DNA of 64,000 nt, from assembly GCA_020832285.1 (NCBI GenBank), contig JAFIFB010000129.1:62001-126000 (forward strand), written 5' to 3'. Shown here in pieces: positions 35,672-45,351 of the stretch; the stretch's first letter is position 1; every line of letters begins with the position of its first letter. Below the pieces are notes generated by a model. It made no database searches. It was given only the letters and a program-made list of their open reading frames with translations, and was not told where the DNA came from. Origin of the DNA: Balneolaceae bacterium (GTDB lineage Bacteria; Bacteroidota; Rhodothermia; Balneolales; Balneolaceae). The position numbers and the translations under genes were made by a program.

Positions 35672-35696
35672 CCAGGTTTGAACAAAATCTGCCTGG
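35672..35696. repeat. CCTGTCAGG-type repeat, degenerate copy 3
   Basis: CCAGGTTTGAACAAAATCTG followed by CCTGG, then TCTCA, aligns with the arms of copy 1 (CAGGTTTCAACAAA and CAGGTCTCA) with a much shorter spacer. It lies in the 418-bp gap between patatin and PEP carboxykinase; a TCTCCT/AGGAGA hairpin at about 35810-35829 also lies there, and I see no gene in the gap. Confidence 0.45.
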
Positions 35697-35905
35697 TCTC
35701 AAACAACATACAACCAATTTATAAGACCGCTACTAAGATTGTTCTGTCAAAATAATCATAACCTGGCAAAGCGGGGGACGTTCAGGGGATATCATTAAAT
35801 CTCTTACTCTCCTCATGCCTCAGGAGAATGTTTAATCTTTTATAACTTATAAAAGGGACAGACAGAGAGTTATAAAAAATCATCAATAACATAAACAAGA
35901 AAAAA

Positions 35906-37750
35906 ATGACGAACTCAGCACCCACAAAAAATAAAGAATTGCTAAAATGGGTACAGGAAACTGCAGAACTCACTAAACCTGAAAATATCGTATGGTGTGA
36001 TGGTTCACAAGAAGAGTATGACCGTCTGTGCCAGGAAATGGTTGATGCAGGAACCTTTATCCGCCTGAATCCTGAAAAACGACCTAACAGCTTCGCAGCG
36101 TTTTCCGACCCTTCGGATGTTGCCCGTGTTGAAGACCGTACCTATATCAACAGCCTTCGCAAGAGTGATGCAGGCCCAACCAATAACTGGGAAGATCCAA
36201 GAGAGATGAAAAAGAAGCTGCGAAAGCTTTTTGACGGTGCTATGAAAGGCCGCACAATGTATGTAATTCCTTTCAGTATGGGGCCTCTCGGATCACCTAT
36301 TTCCAAAGTTGGTGTGGAGATTACAGATTCACCCTATGTAGTTGTGAATATGAGAATCATGACCCGAATGGGACAATCTGTACTGGATGTATTGGGGAAT
36401 GGCGATTTTGTGAAATGCCTGCACTCCATTGGCGCTCCGCTTGAGCCGGGTGAGGAAGATGTGCCCTGGCCCTGCAACCCCGATACAAAATATATCTGCC
36501 ACTTCCCCGAAGAAAGATCCATTATCTCCTACGGTTCCGGCTACGGCGGAAATGCACTGCTTGGTAAAAAATGTCTTGCCCTGCGGATCGCCTCCACGAT
36601 GGCCCGTGATGAGGGCTGGCTGGCCGAGCATATGCTAATTTTAGGTGTGGAATCGCCGCAAAAAGAGAAAACCTACGTGGCCGCTGCATTTCCAAGCGCC
36701 TGTGGTAAAACCAATTTTGCAATGATGATTCCACCCAAAGGGATCGATGGCTGGAAGATTACCACCGTGGGTGATGATATTGCCTGGATCAAAAAAGATG
36801 AGAAAGGTCAGCTGAATGCGATCAACCCCGAATCCGGATATTTTGGTGTGGCACCGGGAACCAATTATGATACCAACCCGAATGCGATGGAAAGCATCGA
36901 GACCGACTCCATCTTTACCAACGTGGGTGTAACACCCGACGGGGATGTTTGGTGGGAAGATATTGGCCATGAGTGCCCCCCGGGAACCATCAACTGGAAA
37001 CGAAAGGAGCATGATCCCGAATCGGGAGAAAATGTGGCTCACCCGAATGCACGGTTTACAGCACCGGCAGCAAACTGCCCGTCTATTGATGAAAATTGGG
37101 AAGATCCCGCCGGTGTGCCGATCAGTGCATTTATTTTCGGCGGACGTCGAAGTACCACTGTACCCCTGGTTTATCAGAGCTTTAATTGGAACTTCGGTGT
37201 GTATGCCGCTGCCACAATGGGCTCGGAAATGACCGCTGCGGCTTTTGGTGACATTGGGGCTGTACGGCGAGATCCGTTTGCCATGCTGCCCTTCTCGGGT
37301 TATCACATGGCTGATTACTTCAACCACTGGCTACAGTTAGGGAGAACTCTGCCGAATGCACCGCGAATTTTCTCAGTTAACTGGTTCAGAAAAAATGAAG
37401 AGGGCAAATTTATCTGGCCCGGGTTTGGTCAAAACATGCGGGTTCTGCAGTGGATTGTAGGGCGAGTGCGTGGAAAAGCTTTCGCCGTGGAAAGCCCGCT
37501 TGGATGGATGCCCCGTTATGAAGACATCAACTGGAAAGGAATGGAGAATTTTACAAGGGAAGATTTCCAGAAGCTAATGTCAGTTGACCGCGAAGCGTGG
37601 AAAAAAGAGGTACTGAGTCATGAAGAACTCTTCAGCAAACTCTATGACAAACTTCCGAAAGAATTCCTCTTTATGAGAGAGTTGCTGCACTCCAGCCTCT
37701 GGAGATCTCCGGAGCACTGGGAACTGGCCCCTGAACGGCCTGTTTTATAA
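35906..37750 (+). CDS. pckG: Phosphoenolpyruvate carboxykinase (GTP)
   Basis: 614 residues, the normal length. [13 protein letters not shown] (~260-272) is the GTP-PEPCK nucleotide loop with the catalytic Cys. Other family segments are [29 protein letters not shown] (substrate side), [30 protein letters not shown] and [23 protein letters not shown]. It converts oxaloacetate and GTP to PEP and is the entry to gluconeogenesis, or works in the anaplerotic direction. It is followed by a strong terminator, so it is transcribed alone. Confidence 0.97.
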   Translation: MTNSAPTKNKELLKWVQETAELTKPENIVWCDGSQEEYDRLCQEMVDAGTFIRLNPEKRPNSFAAFSDPSDVARVEDRTYINSLRKSDAGPTNNWEDPREMKKKLRKLFDGAMKGRTMYVIPFSMGPLGSPISKVGVEITDSPYVVVNMRIMTRMGQSVLDVLGNGDFVKCLHSIGAPLEPGEEDVPWPCNPDTKYICHFPEERSIISYGSGYGGNALLGKKCLALRIASTMARDEGWLAEHMLILGVESPQKEKTYVAAAFPSACGKTNFAMMIPPKGIDGWKITTVGDDIAWIKKDEKGQLNAINPESGYFGVAPGTNYDTNPNAMESIETDSIFTNVGVTPDGDVWWEDIGHECPPGTINWKRKEHDPESGENVAHPNARFTAPAANCPSIDENWEDPAGVPISAFIFGGRRSTTVPLVYQSFNWNFGVYAAATMGSEMTAAAFGDIGAVRRDPFAMLPFSGYHMADYFNHWLQLGRTLPNAPRIFSVNWFRKNEEGKFIWPGFGQNMRVLQWIVGRVRGKAFAVESPLGWMPRYEDINWKGMENFTREDFQKLMSVDREAWKKEVLSHEELFSKLYDKLPKEFLFMRELLHSSLWRSPEHWELAPERPVL

Positions 37751-37773
37751 TCAAACATTAACCTGAATAGCTG

Positions 37774-37813
37774 AAAGCCCCGGTTTGAGAGTACAAGCCG
37801 GGGCTTTCTTTTT
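37774..37813 (+). terminator. Rho-independent terminator of pckG
   Basis: A perfect 10-bp stem AAAGCCCCGG / CCGGGGCTTT with a 14-nt loop, followed by CTTTTT, starting 24 bp past the pckG stop. Confidence 0.93.
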
Positions 37814-38581
37814 GTCTTGATGCGAAAAAAGGCATGTCCCAAAATTAACTCAAGTTCCGCAAAAGCACTACACCCGGGGCTATTTGATGGCCGCCCGCTT
37901 TGGGGCTAATTCAGAGATAAGTACCAAACCATATGCAATGTGTTGGATCTTGCCATAAAATCGAAAAACGTTAAATCGTTATCCGGAGATCTCAAATTGA
38001 AAAATAAATGGGAGGTCATTGACCCAGGCGACCTGCCCCTACTAAAGGGTCGCTGTGAGACAAAAGTGCCCTTGGGCTTTTCAAAGATTCCTGGCAACCG
38101 CGACGCACTGCTCTGAAATGCCTTAAAGCCTACCAATCCCTCAATCCACAACTCTCTTCAGAAATTTCATTACTTAAATTGTTTTCATCCACCTCTATGA
38201 TATCCGATTTTTGAGATCTAACGACGTAACGATATTCAATCTGATGGGCATTAAAATCGCTACGTCGAATATCGAATTTCTCATACAACGTTCAATCATA
38301 ACGAAATCTTGGCTCCACAAGAAAATACAATTTTAGGATTTGCCGGAAACTGTGCGGGTAAATTGATAGGATTGTTAATTCAGCTACCTGCCCTCAGGGA
38401 TCTAAAAGAGATTCCGCAGACGGGTTGGAATGGAGGGCAGAACAGGAAGCTTATCCAGTAGTTTAAATAATGGATGCAGCACTAAAAAGCGTTGCCTAAA
38501 GATAATTAAGGTCGATTATCAAGATATTGCATTAGCAGAGTTAACGAATCGTATTTAGTTTAACATTAAACTATAAATTTG
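37814..38581. other. Gene-poor intergenic stretch
   Basis: Almost 0.8 kb without a supported gene. A minus-strand frame of 81 codons (37906-38151) has an atypical, motif-free sequence. The 38330-38480 part has small GC-richer blocks that look like decayed coding or repeat DNA. I found no transposase, tRNA or obvious palindrome array. Confidence 0.4.
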
Positions 38582-38589
38582 TATCTTTG
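38582..38589 (+). promoter_or_regulatory. Bacteroidota-type -7 box for the dioxygenase gene
   Basis: TATCTTTG is an exact match to TAnnTTTG, 87 bp before the start codon. The expected -33 TTTG is not clear; TTTAG occurs about 24 bp upstream. Confidence 0.5.
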
Positions 38590-38676
38590 TATCGGTGAGT
38601 TTGTAAAAACCTGGTAAATAATATATTTCTGCCTGGAAATCAAATCGATTCATAATCATCAAACAAACAGGATACA

Positions 38677-39606
38677 ATGGCAACCCAAATCAACGGATTA
38701 CATCACATCACAGCCGTTTCCGGCCCACCGGAGCTGAACTACGATTTTTACACACGGAAACTGGGACTGCGGTTTGTAAAAAAGACCATCAATTTTGATG
38801 ATCCATTCACTTACCATCTCTATTATGGCAACTACGAAGCCACGCCGGGAAGTGCTATCACTTTTTTCCCATGGCAAGGTGTACCCCAGGGAAGTCCGAG
38901 TACCGGTGAGGCGACCGTTACATCTTACGCCGTCCCCAAAGGTTCATTCGATTTCTGGAGAGACCGCTTTAAAAGACATAAGATGGATTTGATCAGCGAA
39001 GAATCCAGGTTTGGAGAGCATCTGATTCTTTTCAAAGATGTGGAAGGAATGAAAAACGAACTCGTGGAAACAGTGGTTTCTGATTCTGTCCGCCCCCACA
39101 ACACCGAAGACATCCCTGAGAATGCAGCCATCCGGGGATTTTACGGAACCACCCTCTCCCTGGCAGACACAGGCAGAACGGCAGAACTGCTGCGCGAATT
39201 CGGCTGGAAAGAAAAAGCAGCCGAAGGTGATGTAGTCCGTTACACTTCTGAACCGGAGAATCAGCTTGGAACAACCGTTGATCTGAAATATGAGCCGGGA
39301 ATGCGGGGCCGTTTCGGGCGCGGATCGATTCATCACATCGCTTTTCGTGTACCCGATGACAAGGCGCAGGAAGAGTGGCGGAAAAAGCTAACTGAAATGG
39401 GATTTGGGCCCACTGAGGTCAGGGACCGGCAATATTTCAGGTCGATCTATTTCCGCGAGCCCGGTGGTGTTCTGTTTGAAATTGCTACAGACACCCCGGG
39501 TTTTACAAAAGATGAACCCCTTGAAAGTTTAGGACAGGAACTGAAACTTCCGCCCTGGTTCGAAAAAAACCGGACAGAGATTGAAAAGCGACTTCCGGAG
39601 CTTTGA
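38677..39606 (+). CDS. VOC-family ring-cleaving dioxygenase-like protein (MhqO-type)
   Basis: 309 residues with two glyoxalase-fold modules. Module 1 begins LHHITAVSGPPELNYDFYTRKLGLRFVKKTINFDDPFTYHLYYG; module 2 holds SIHHIAFRVPDD (~213) and GGVLFEIATDTPGF (~268). The two His and one Glu fit the metal triad of the vicinal-oxygen-chelate superfamily. Relatives are annotated as hydroquinone-specific dioxygenases involved in quinone tolerance. It is cytoplasmic and probably monocistronic, with a TATCTTTG promoter box upstream. Confidence 0.88.
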   Translation: MATQINGLHHITAVSGPPELNYDFYTRKLGLRFVKKTINFDDPFTYHLYYGNYEATPGSAITFFPWQGVPQGSPSTGEATVTSYAVPKGSFDFWRDRFKRHKMDLISEESRFGEHLILFKDVEGMKNELVETVVSDSVRPHNTEDIPENAAIRGFYGTTLSLADTGRTAELLREFGWKEKAAEGDVVRYTSEPENQLGTTVDLKYEPGMRGRFGRGSIHHIAFRVPDDKAQEEWRKKLTEMGFGPTEVRDRQYFRSIYFREPGGVLFEIATDTPGFTKDEPLESLGQELKLPPWFEKNRTEIEKRLPEL

Positions 39607-39729
39607 AATAAATGTCATTCATTCTGGCAAGGTTTTGTGAATTACTTTTAATTTTCAATTATCGAATCAACCAATCTGCTATTCAGCACTTCAATTATTT
39701 TTTTGTAAAAAAACCCATATTTTAACTGC

Positions 39730-40947
39730 ATGCCAGATTATAGAACCATTCGCAATCATTGCCAGCAGATACAGCAACTGACTTCAACCGTCATTGATGA
39801 TTTCCTGATCTATTTCGCGGCTCAACAGGATAAGCTGAACCGGCAGGCCGAAAAACAACTGGCCAGGTACAGGCATATATCCAAACATTTACCGGAGTCG
39901 TGGAAAAACATGAGCATTAGCCAGTATATTGCTCACAAAATGTTTAAGCAGGGAGGGCTGATCAACAAATATATCAATCATTCCGGCCTGAGCCATCTTT
40001 CGAAGGAGGAGAGGACTTTTCTTGAATTTCAAAAACAACATCCCTGGAGATTCAGTTTTGCTAAAATCACCGGAGAGCCGGAAACGGATTTTTTTAACAT
40101 GCACGATGTTTTTACCGGTGATTCCTACCTGCTCTATTCTCCCGGCATGACGGATATCCGGATTGCACAAAATCCCAGGTTTTGGTTCAATCTCATTTCC
40201 TTTAACGGGCAATGCTGGCAAACATTCGGACCAATCGGGGCATACTCGGGCTTTGAGTCGCAGGACATTCTGTTCTATGCAACAGAACTGAATCAGGGAC
40301 AATGGTTTGAAAGCGGCCGGGAACTGATGGCAAATGTTGAAAAGAACCCGGTTCCTTATTTTTACCTGATTTCGGGTGCAAATCTGCCGCAATCGTTTCA
40401 TAAAGAGGATCAGATTGTGCACATTGTGGCTGAATACCTGGACGACGCCTTTGATGCGGCTGCTTTCGGAGACAAATTTAAGGTAGAGTATAGCCGGGAA
40501 GTGTATAAATTGTCGCTGATGGGTTGGGACCAGTTTCCTCATTTCACATCGGCCTATTATGATGAAAAGGAGGAACTTTTAGTCCTCTACTCGATGACCG
40601 ACCGGGGTTTTCGGGAATTGGTTAACCGGCTGAATGAATGCGGCTACCAACTTTCGTATGAACCTGACATTCGGGTAAATATCATAATGATTGAAACGAT
40701 AAAAAACATTCTCAAAAAAGAGATTAAACTGAACCGGTACGATCATCTGTTCTACACCGAAAGCCCGAATAAGGAATCCGGAGAATTGAAAAAGATCAAT
40801 GCGATGATCACCTCAATGCTTCCGTACATCAATTCCGGAAATAAACCAGACCTGGATGCACTGGCCAAACAACACGGTGTGGATTCCGAAATGGCAAAAG
40901 ATTTATATGAACAGGTAATGGGGCAAGTGGAGGAAAGCAGGAAGTAA
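39730..40947 (+). CDS. Uncharacterised protein with helical and mixed domains
   Basis: 405 residues, no signal peptide or membrane segment. It has a helical N-terminus (residues 1-100, with YIAHKMFKQGGLINKYINHSGL), a central alpha/beta region with aromatic segments (DSYLLYSPGMTDIRIAQNPRFWFNLISFNGQCWQTFGPIGAYSGFESQDILFYA), and a charged C-terminus. I do not recognise a family. It precedes, in the opposite orientation, three further unknown cytoplasmic proteins, and these may form a functional group. Confidence 0.75.
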   Translation: MPDYRTIRNHCQQIQQLTSTVIDDFLIYFAAQQDKLNRQAEKQLARYRHISKHLPESWKNMSISQYIAHKMFKQGGLINKYINHSGLSHLSKEERTFLEFQKQHPWRFSFAKITGEPETDFFNMHDVFTGDSYLLYSPGMTDIRIAQNPRFWFNLISFNGQCWQTFGPIGAYSGFESQDILFYATELNQGQWFESGRELMANVEKNPVPYFYLISGANLPQSFHKEDQIVHIVAEYLDDAFDAAAFGDKFKVEYSREVYKLSLMGWDQFPHFTSAYYDEKEELLVLYSMTDRGFRELVNRLNECGYQLSYEPDIRVNIIMIETIKNILKKEIKLNRYDHLFYTESPNKESGELKKINAMITSMLPYINSGNKPDLDALAKQHGVDSEMAKDLYEQVMGQVEESRK

Positions 40948-41068
40948 CAGGCATATAAAGATAGCATGACATCTTTTGATCCGTCTTTAAAGTTGCCATT
41001 ATTCAACAAACAAATACCTCCTCCTCTCCCACACTTTTATAGTAACACAACACTATCCCGCATTTCTT

Positions 41069-41334
41069 GCCAAGAAATTTGGTTGTGGGTAATCCCGACG
41101 GCGGTCGGGAGAAAATAGTGGCGGAAACAGTCCGACCGCTGTCGGACGATGAGCAAACCATTTTTGAGACAACACATCCGCCTGAGGCGGAAAATTTCGC
41201 AGCATCTGACAGGGTGTTTTTGGGGCAATCACCGAAATTGCAGGCTAAGACATTAATAATCAAATTGATAGATTTATTCATAATTTTTTCTGTGAGCACC
41301 GAGCGAAGCGATTCCCGTGAAACGAAATGCGGGC
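41069..41334. repeat. Dispersed ~270-bp intergenic repeat, copy 2, carrying small GC palindromes
   Basis: Matches copy 1 at 34425-34692. It contains three perfect short hairpins: TCCCGACGGCGGTCGGGA (41093-41110), GTCCGACCGCTGTCGGAC (41130-41147) and TCCGCCTGAGGCGGA (41177-41191). The last two have no counterpart in copy 1, and the first is only half present there. Its 3' end touches the stop codon of the minus-strand TPR-like gene. Frames on both strands are motif-free, so I do not call a gene. Confidence 0.75.
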
Positions 41335-42236
41335 TATCCGTTCTCTAAAAGAGAAAAATATTCATCGTATAATGTCGGAGCTTTGGCTTTCAACTGTTTA
41401 CGATACTCTATGCAGGAATCCAGATTGCGTTTCTGCAGAGCCTTGTCGGCCGCCCATAACAACCGGTAGCAATCCACTGCGTGACTGTGCCTGTTACTGC
41501 AACTTTCCACATCATTCCGCAGATACACCAATGGAAGGATGCCTCTGACCCAGCCAAAAGCCGGAGCCATTTCGGGACCTTCGGCATCTATAAGTTCGGA
41601 GAGTTTTTTGTATACCAATCGTTCGTAAGGCAGCCTGCAGGGATCGTACAGAAGCCCCCGCGCATAATTCTTCTTTGCTTCTCCCCGTTTGTTGTTTTTC
41701 CATTGAATTTCCGCAAGACAATAGAAGAGGTGGTTGTCCGCCGGATCCCGTTCCATCTGAAGCATCACCACCTCTTCAGCTTTTTTATGACGGCCAAGCT
41801 CCATTAATAAGTCGGCTGAGGTTTTGTTCTCCTTATCAATATAGAAATGACCGGTTTCAAGCATCCGGTTCGTAATGGCCCGGAGCAGAGCATTTTGAAA
41901 CTGCCGGATGCCCGATACATTTGCAAAATCGTAATCACTGAACTTTTTGTAAATCTCACCGCTGTGAACCGAGAAAGAAGGTTTTCCGTGATTATTCTGC
42001 AAAACCAGCGGCTGCCAGTCTTCACATGTTTCGAGTGCGCGGCGTGCCTCTTCGTGTTCCGCTGAATCCGTGTCAGGTCCCTTCCGATCCAGTACATCAT
42101 TAAAGTATTGCTCAGCTTCCCTGATTTTGAAAGCAGCAAGGCAACGGTAGCCTTCAGCCAGGATCATGGCTTCACGGTTAAAAAGCGGAAGCTGGTTAGG
42201 ATCTTTTATTGCATCGGTGGAATCGGGATTGTTCAT
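41334..42236 (-). CDS. TPR-like uncharacterised protein
   Basis: 300 residues, cytoplasmic. Helical-hairpin repeats are seen in ILAEGYRCLAAFKIREAEQYFNDVL (~24-48) and ADLLMELGRHKKAEEVVMLQMERDPADNHLFYCLAEIQWKNNKRGEAKKNYARGLLYDP (~140-198), with the small-large residue spacing of tetratricopeptide repeats. The C-terminal part (ALQKRNLDSCIEYRKQLKAKAPTLYDEYF) is also helical. No enzymatic motif is seen. It lies 228 bp after the next minus-strand unknown gene and could be co-expressed with it. Confidence 0.78.
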   Translation of the reverse strand: MNNPDSTDAIKDPNQLPLFNREAMILAEGYRCLAAFKIREAEQYFNDVLDRKGPDTDSAEHEEARRALETCEDWQPLVLQNNHGKPSFSVHSGEIYKKFSDYDFANVSGIRQFQNALLRAITNRMLETGHFYIDKENKTSADLLMELGRHKKAEEVVMLQMERDPADNHLFYCLAEIQWKNNKRGEAKKNYARGLLYDPCRLPYERLVYKKLSELIDAEGPEMAPAFGWVRGILPLVYLRNDVESCSNRHSHAVDCYRLLWAADKALQKRNLDSCIEYRKQLKAKAPTLYDEYFSLLENG

Positions 42237-42464
42237 GCAAGTGAATGTATTTATTTACTGATACTCAATCTTCTTTTTGGCATGAATTCAGTACTCCTGC
42301 ATTTTGATTCGGACTTAAATCAAATAATGAAAATACTGATTCCAGTTCAAATCTAATTCTGCTTTTTAAGGGGATGTTAGTACCTGCCTGAGAAGTTTCT
42401 GCTTTGCATTTTTATGATTTGCTGATTAGTTGAGTTACTATCAATCATTCACCAAAACAAAATT

Positions 42465-43862
42465 TTATTGCTTTATAAAACCCGCTTTTTTCAGCTCATC
42501 TCTTAATGCCGGAAGCCTTGGCTGCCAGTCGTACAGCTGGCTCACCAAATCACGAACCGGACCGTTCATACCTTTGATCTTTTTTGCAATACGAAGCCAT
42601 TCTACCATTATCTGATAAACATTTCTGCCCCTTTCGGTTTCAACGGTATTCAGCACCTTACGTTTCAAAAGCGCAAAGCTCTCCTCCGGATAGGGTTCAA
42701 GTAGCTTAGAAATAATTTGATTGAATTTATAGGAATCAAAATGTTGCCGGATAAACTGAAGGATGTCAGAATACCGCCCCTCAGCTTCGAGCATACCGGT
42801 GTAAAACAGATGATCACCTTTATGGTGCAGGATAAAATCATTTTTCTCATCCGGCTGCATCAAATCCCGAAGCAGATTATAATAAGAGATCCTTCTGAAT
42901 GTGGATGTAAGCCACAGGAGTACATTTTTATAAAACTCAGGATGATTTTCATGCCGGATATTCTGAAAGATAAATTCACCCAACTCTCTTTGAAACAGAC
43001 CTGCATTCCATAATTTTTTTGAAATGCGTATATATTCATCATATTCATGTCCGGCATAATAAACGAGAAGGTTTCGGGCAACAGCCACGTCCTTATCACA
43101 AAGTTCCTCGGCCTGTTCGGTCCATTTAGCTGTATTGCCGCATACCCGGAACAGTTCAGTAGCCGTTTGTGGCATGAAGTGCCGGGGAATATTCAGTTCG
43201 TTTATCAGTTTTTCAACATATTCTGCTGTTTCTTGTTCTGTTATCAGGCTGAGCATCAGCGGTTCAAAAAACCGGAGAAATTCATCGTTATCGTTGTAAC
43301 CGGATTGAAAATGTTCAAAAAACCCGTAAAAGAAACAACGGACCTGCCGCCCCGGAAGAACCATTTTTTCAATTTCCTTGATTACATCAGTTTGCAGCAC
43401 ACGTAAACCTTCCAAAAGATATTCGTGATGGTCATAAAGCGTATCGTATTCATCCGGAATTTCGGCTTTTATGCAAGCATCATAGATGGCAGGAAGTGAA
43501 AGAAGGGCAAGGTCAGATTTTGCACGAGAAATCTCTCCTATAATACTCAAGTTAAAGATCTCAAATTCTTCTGCAATCATATCTTCGGCCATGTGCTCCA
43601 TGGCCTCATAATCAGGTATGTAGCCGCTGTGACGTGGTGTGTACATCTCCCAGTCCGGCTTACTGAAATCCAGATTCTCCAGGTCCTCAATATAGCTGAG
43701 AGCCGCTTCAGAAATATATTCCCCACTATCAAAACGGCATGGGTTTCCTTCCGAATCATCGGATTCACTCATAAATTGCTCAAACTGTTTTTGAAGATCC
43801 GGATTCTTCGAGAGCAATTTATCGAAGAATTCCAGTTTCTTTTCGGTTACGTTCACAGTCAT
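42465..43862 (-). CDS. Uncharacterised helical-repeat protein with SWIM-protein-like C-terminus
   Basis: 465 residues, acidic near the N-terminus, then a long run of helices with no membrane segment. The C-terminal ~60 residues (VYQIMVEWLRIAKKI ... LVSQLYDWQPRLPALRDELKKAGF) resemble the helical tail of SWIM zinc-finger proteins, but the CxCx(n)CxH zinc motif itself is absent. Together with its neighbours it looks like part of an undescribed cytoplasmic set. Function unknown. Confidence 0.75.
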   Translation of the reverse strand: MTVNVTEKKLEFFDKLLSKNPDLQKQFEQFMSESDDSEGNPCRFDSGEYISEAALSYIEDLENLDFSKPDWEMYTPRHSGYIPDYEAMEHMAEDMIAEEFEIFNLSIIGEISRAKSDLALLSLPAIYDACIKAEIPDEYDTLYDHHEYLLEGLRVLQTDVIKEIEKMVLPGRQVRCFFYGFFEHFQSGYNDNDEFLRFFEPLMLSLITEQETAEYVEKLINELNIPRHFMPQTATELFRVCGNTAKWTEQAEELCDKDVAVARNLLVYYAGHEYDEYIRISKKLWNAGLFQRELGEFIFQNIRHENHPEFYKNVLLWLTSTFRRISYYNLLRDLMQPDEKNDFILHHKGDHLFYTGMLEAEGRYSDILQFIRQHFDSYKFNQIISKLLEPYPEESFALLKRKVLNTVETERGRNVYQIMVEWLRIAKKIKGMNGPVRDLVSQLYDWQPRLPALRDELKKAGFIKQ

Positions 43863-43945
43863 GTCTATTTCTTTTTTGAAAATGTCTCAGGTTTTTCCAC
43901 ACAGGGCTTTACCATATGAAAAACATGTCAGATCTGCATAAAAGG

Positions 43946-44953
43946 TTACCCCATAAAATTCCTCAGGCTAACCAGGGCTTCTTCAAGAGCCGGCAGATTC
44001 CGCTGACTTTTGAGATGAACAGAGGTACCGGCAAATGATTTATTTAGAACAGGCTGCAGACGCTTTGATCTAATCTGTATTTCCTGAGGATGAATTTTCT
44101 GATTGATCAGTGCTTCAAGCAGTTTCCTGCCACTACCGGCAAACATTTCGTCAACGTTGGGATGTGGTGTCAGCAATTCAAAATGGACGATGTATCCGGA
44201 CTCTTTTTCAACCAATAAAAGAATAAATGGAAAATACGACGGATCTCTGTCCATAACCGGATTTGGCATCAGGGCAAGATCCACTTCAAGTACAACCTTC
44301 TCTTTCGGAATTCGGTTCAGTTGTGCTGCCATTCTGTTTGAGGCTGGTATGGAAGCCGGCTTGAAGGTGTTCAGCATCTCCTTATATTGATCACGCCATT
44401 GGCCGTCTTCCGAAATCCGGAAAAGTCCGCTAACTCCTTCTTGAGTTCTTTCAATGAATGCAAATTCTTCATCCCGGGTGCGCCGGACGACATTCAGGGT
44501 TTGTTCCAGTACCGGAATTAAATCCCTTAGCCTGGACAACTCAGGGAACATATGCGGATGGCCGGGAATCACCTGTTGAAAAACCGGCCACTGTTTTCTC
44601 TCATTCATAGCATAGTCCAGATCTTTGATTCGCTGGCTTTCATCCGGTTGTAAAAGCTGCCGATTATCAAACGATACCATCAAATGAGGAATCAGGAGGA
44701 TATCATCCGGCATAACTTCTTCTTGATATCCCTGGATCCACAAAATTTGTTCTGCCGCATGTACGCCTTCATAGATGGAAACGGCATTAAATTGCCCGGC
44801 CGAACCCATGATACTCACAAAATAAGGAGTGTCTGAATCCGGGAGCTGCACACCAAATAATTCCGTTTCAAACATCCACTGCCAGGGTGCCAGGTCTTGA
44901 AGTTCCAGAGCGAGCGGGTAAAGTTTATTTAAAATTTGAAGTTCTTTATTCAA
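43946..44953 (-). CDS. DUF7309/DUF6930-like uncharacterised protein
   Basis: 335 residues. The start LYPLALELQDLAPWQWMFETELFGVQLPD ... SIMGSAGQFNAVSIYEG fits the DUF7309-type pattern I recall (APWxWMxxxxxFGV ... IMG). The C-terminal half (VVLEVDLALMPNPVMDRDPSYFPFILLLVEKESGYIVHFELLTP) fits a DUF6930-type fold. No catalytic residues are known for either. It is the most upstream of the three minus-strand unknown genes (83 bp before the helical-repeat gene), so an operon is likely. The family names come from memory and need a profile search. Confidence 0.75.
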   Translation of the reverse strand: MNKELQILNKLYPLALELQDLAPWQWMFETELFGVQLPDSDTPYFVSIMGSAGQFNAVSIYEGVHAAEQILWIQGYQEEVMPDDILLIPHLMVSFDNRQLLQPDESQRIKDLDYAMNERKQWPVFQQVIPGHPHMFPELSRLRDLIPVLEQTLNVVRRTRDEEFAFIERTQEGVSGLFRISEDGQWRDQYKEMLNTFKPASIPASNRMAAQLNRIPKEKVVLEVDLALMPNPVMDRDPSYFPFILLLVEKESGYIVHFELLTPHPNVDEMFAGSGRKLLEALINQKIHPQEIQIRSKRLQPVLNKSFAGTSVHLKSQRNLPALEEALVSLRNFMG

Positions 44954-45351
44954 GTTTTTGAGTGATGATGGTTAAAAATAAGATGGAAGTGATCTCGTAT
45001 AAATTATGAAGATAGAAGGATTGGCTGGCAGATGACAGATTTTTCTTCCATTTAAAAGGATTTTGTCCTGAAAAAATCTATCTGTACATCAAAAAAGTAT
45101 ACAGACAATTGGACTGGTGGATACGACGACCCGGTAAATTCAGATTCTGTATTTCAGTTTACGGGACATGAGCCCTGTCTGTCTTGCCTGGTCAGAGGCC
45201 ATCGATTCTTTCTACCTTTTTGCAGGCATTCAGCTATTTTGTTATCATATTCACGATAAAGAGGATCTTGTATTTTTAATGGAACGAAAATTATCCAACA
45301 GGTTGAATTTCAGACTGATTGTATTGATTTAATGGGAGTTATGGTATTAAT
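44954..45351. other. Intergenic region, nothing recognised
   Basis: 398 bp between divergent genes. I see no gene, strong palindrome or repeat shared with other parts of the window; both promoters must lie here. Confidence 0.4.

Noticed and set aside
36641-37327. 228-codon minus-strand frame
   Set aside because: Antisense shadow of pckG.
37906-38151. 81-codon minus-strand frame in the gap after pckG
   Set aside because: Unusual composition, no recognised domain and no clear promoter or ribosome site.
41067-41348. Frames on both strands across the dispersed repeat (41067-41348 plus, 41003-41299 minus)
   Set aside because: The reading comes from repeat DNA and contains palindromes; copy 1 does not keep the frames.
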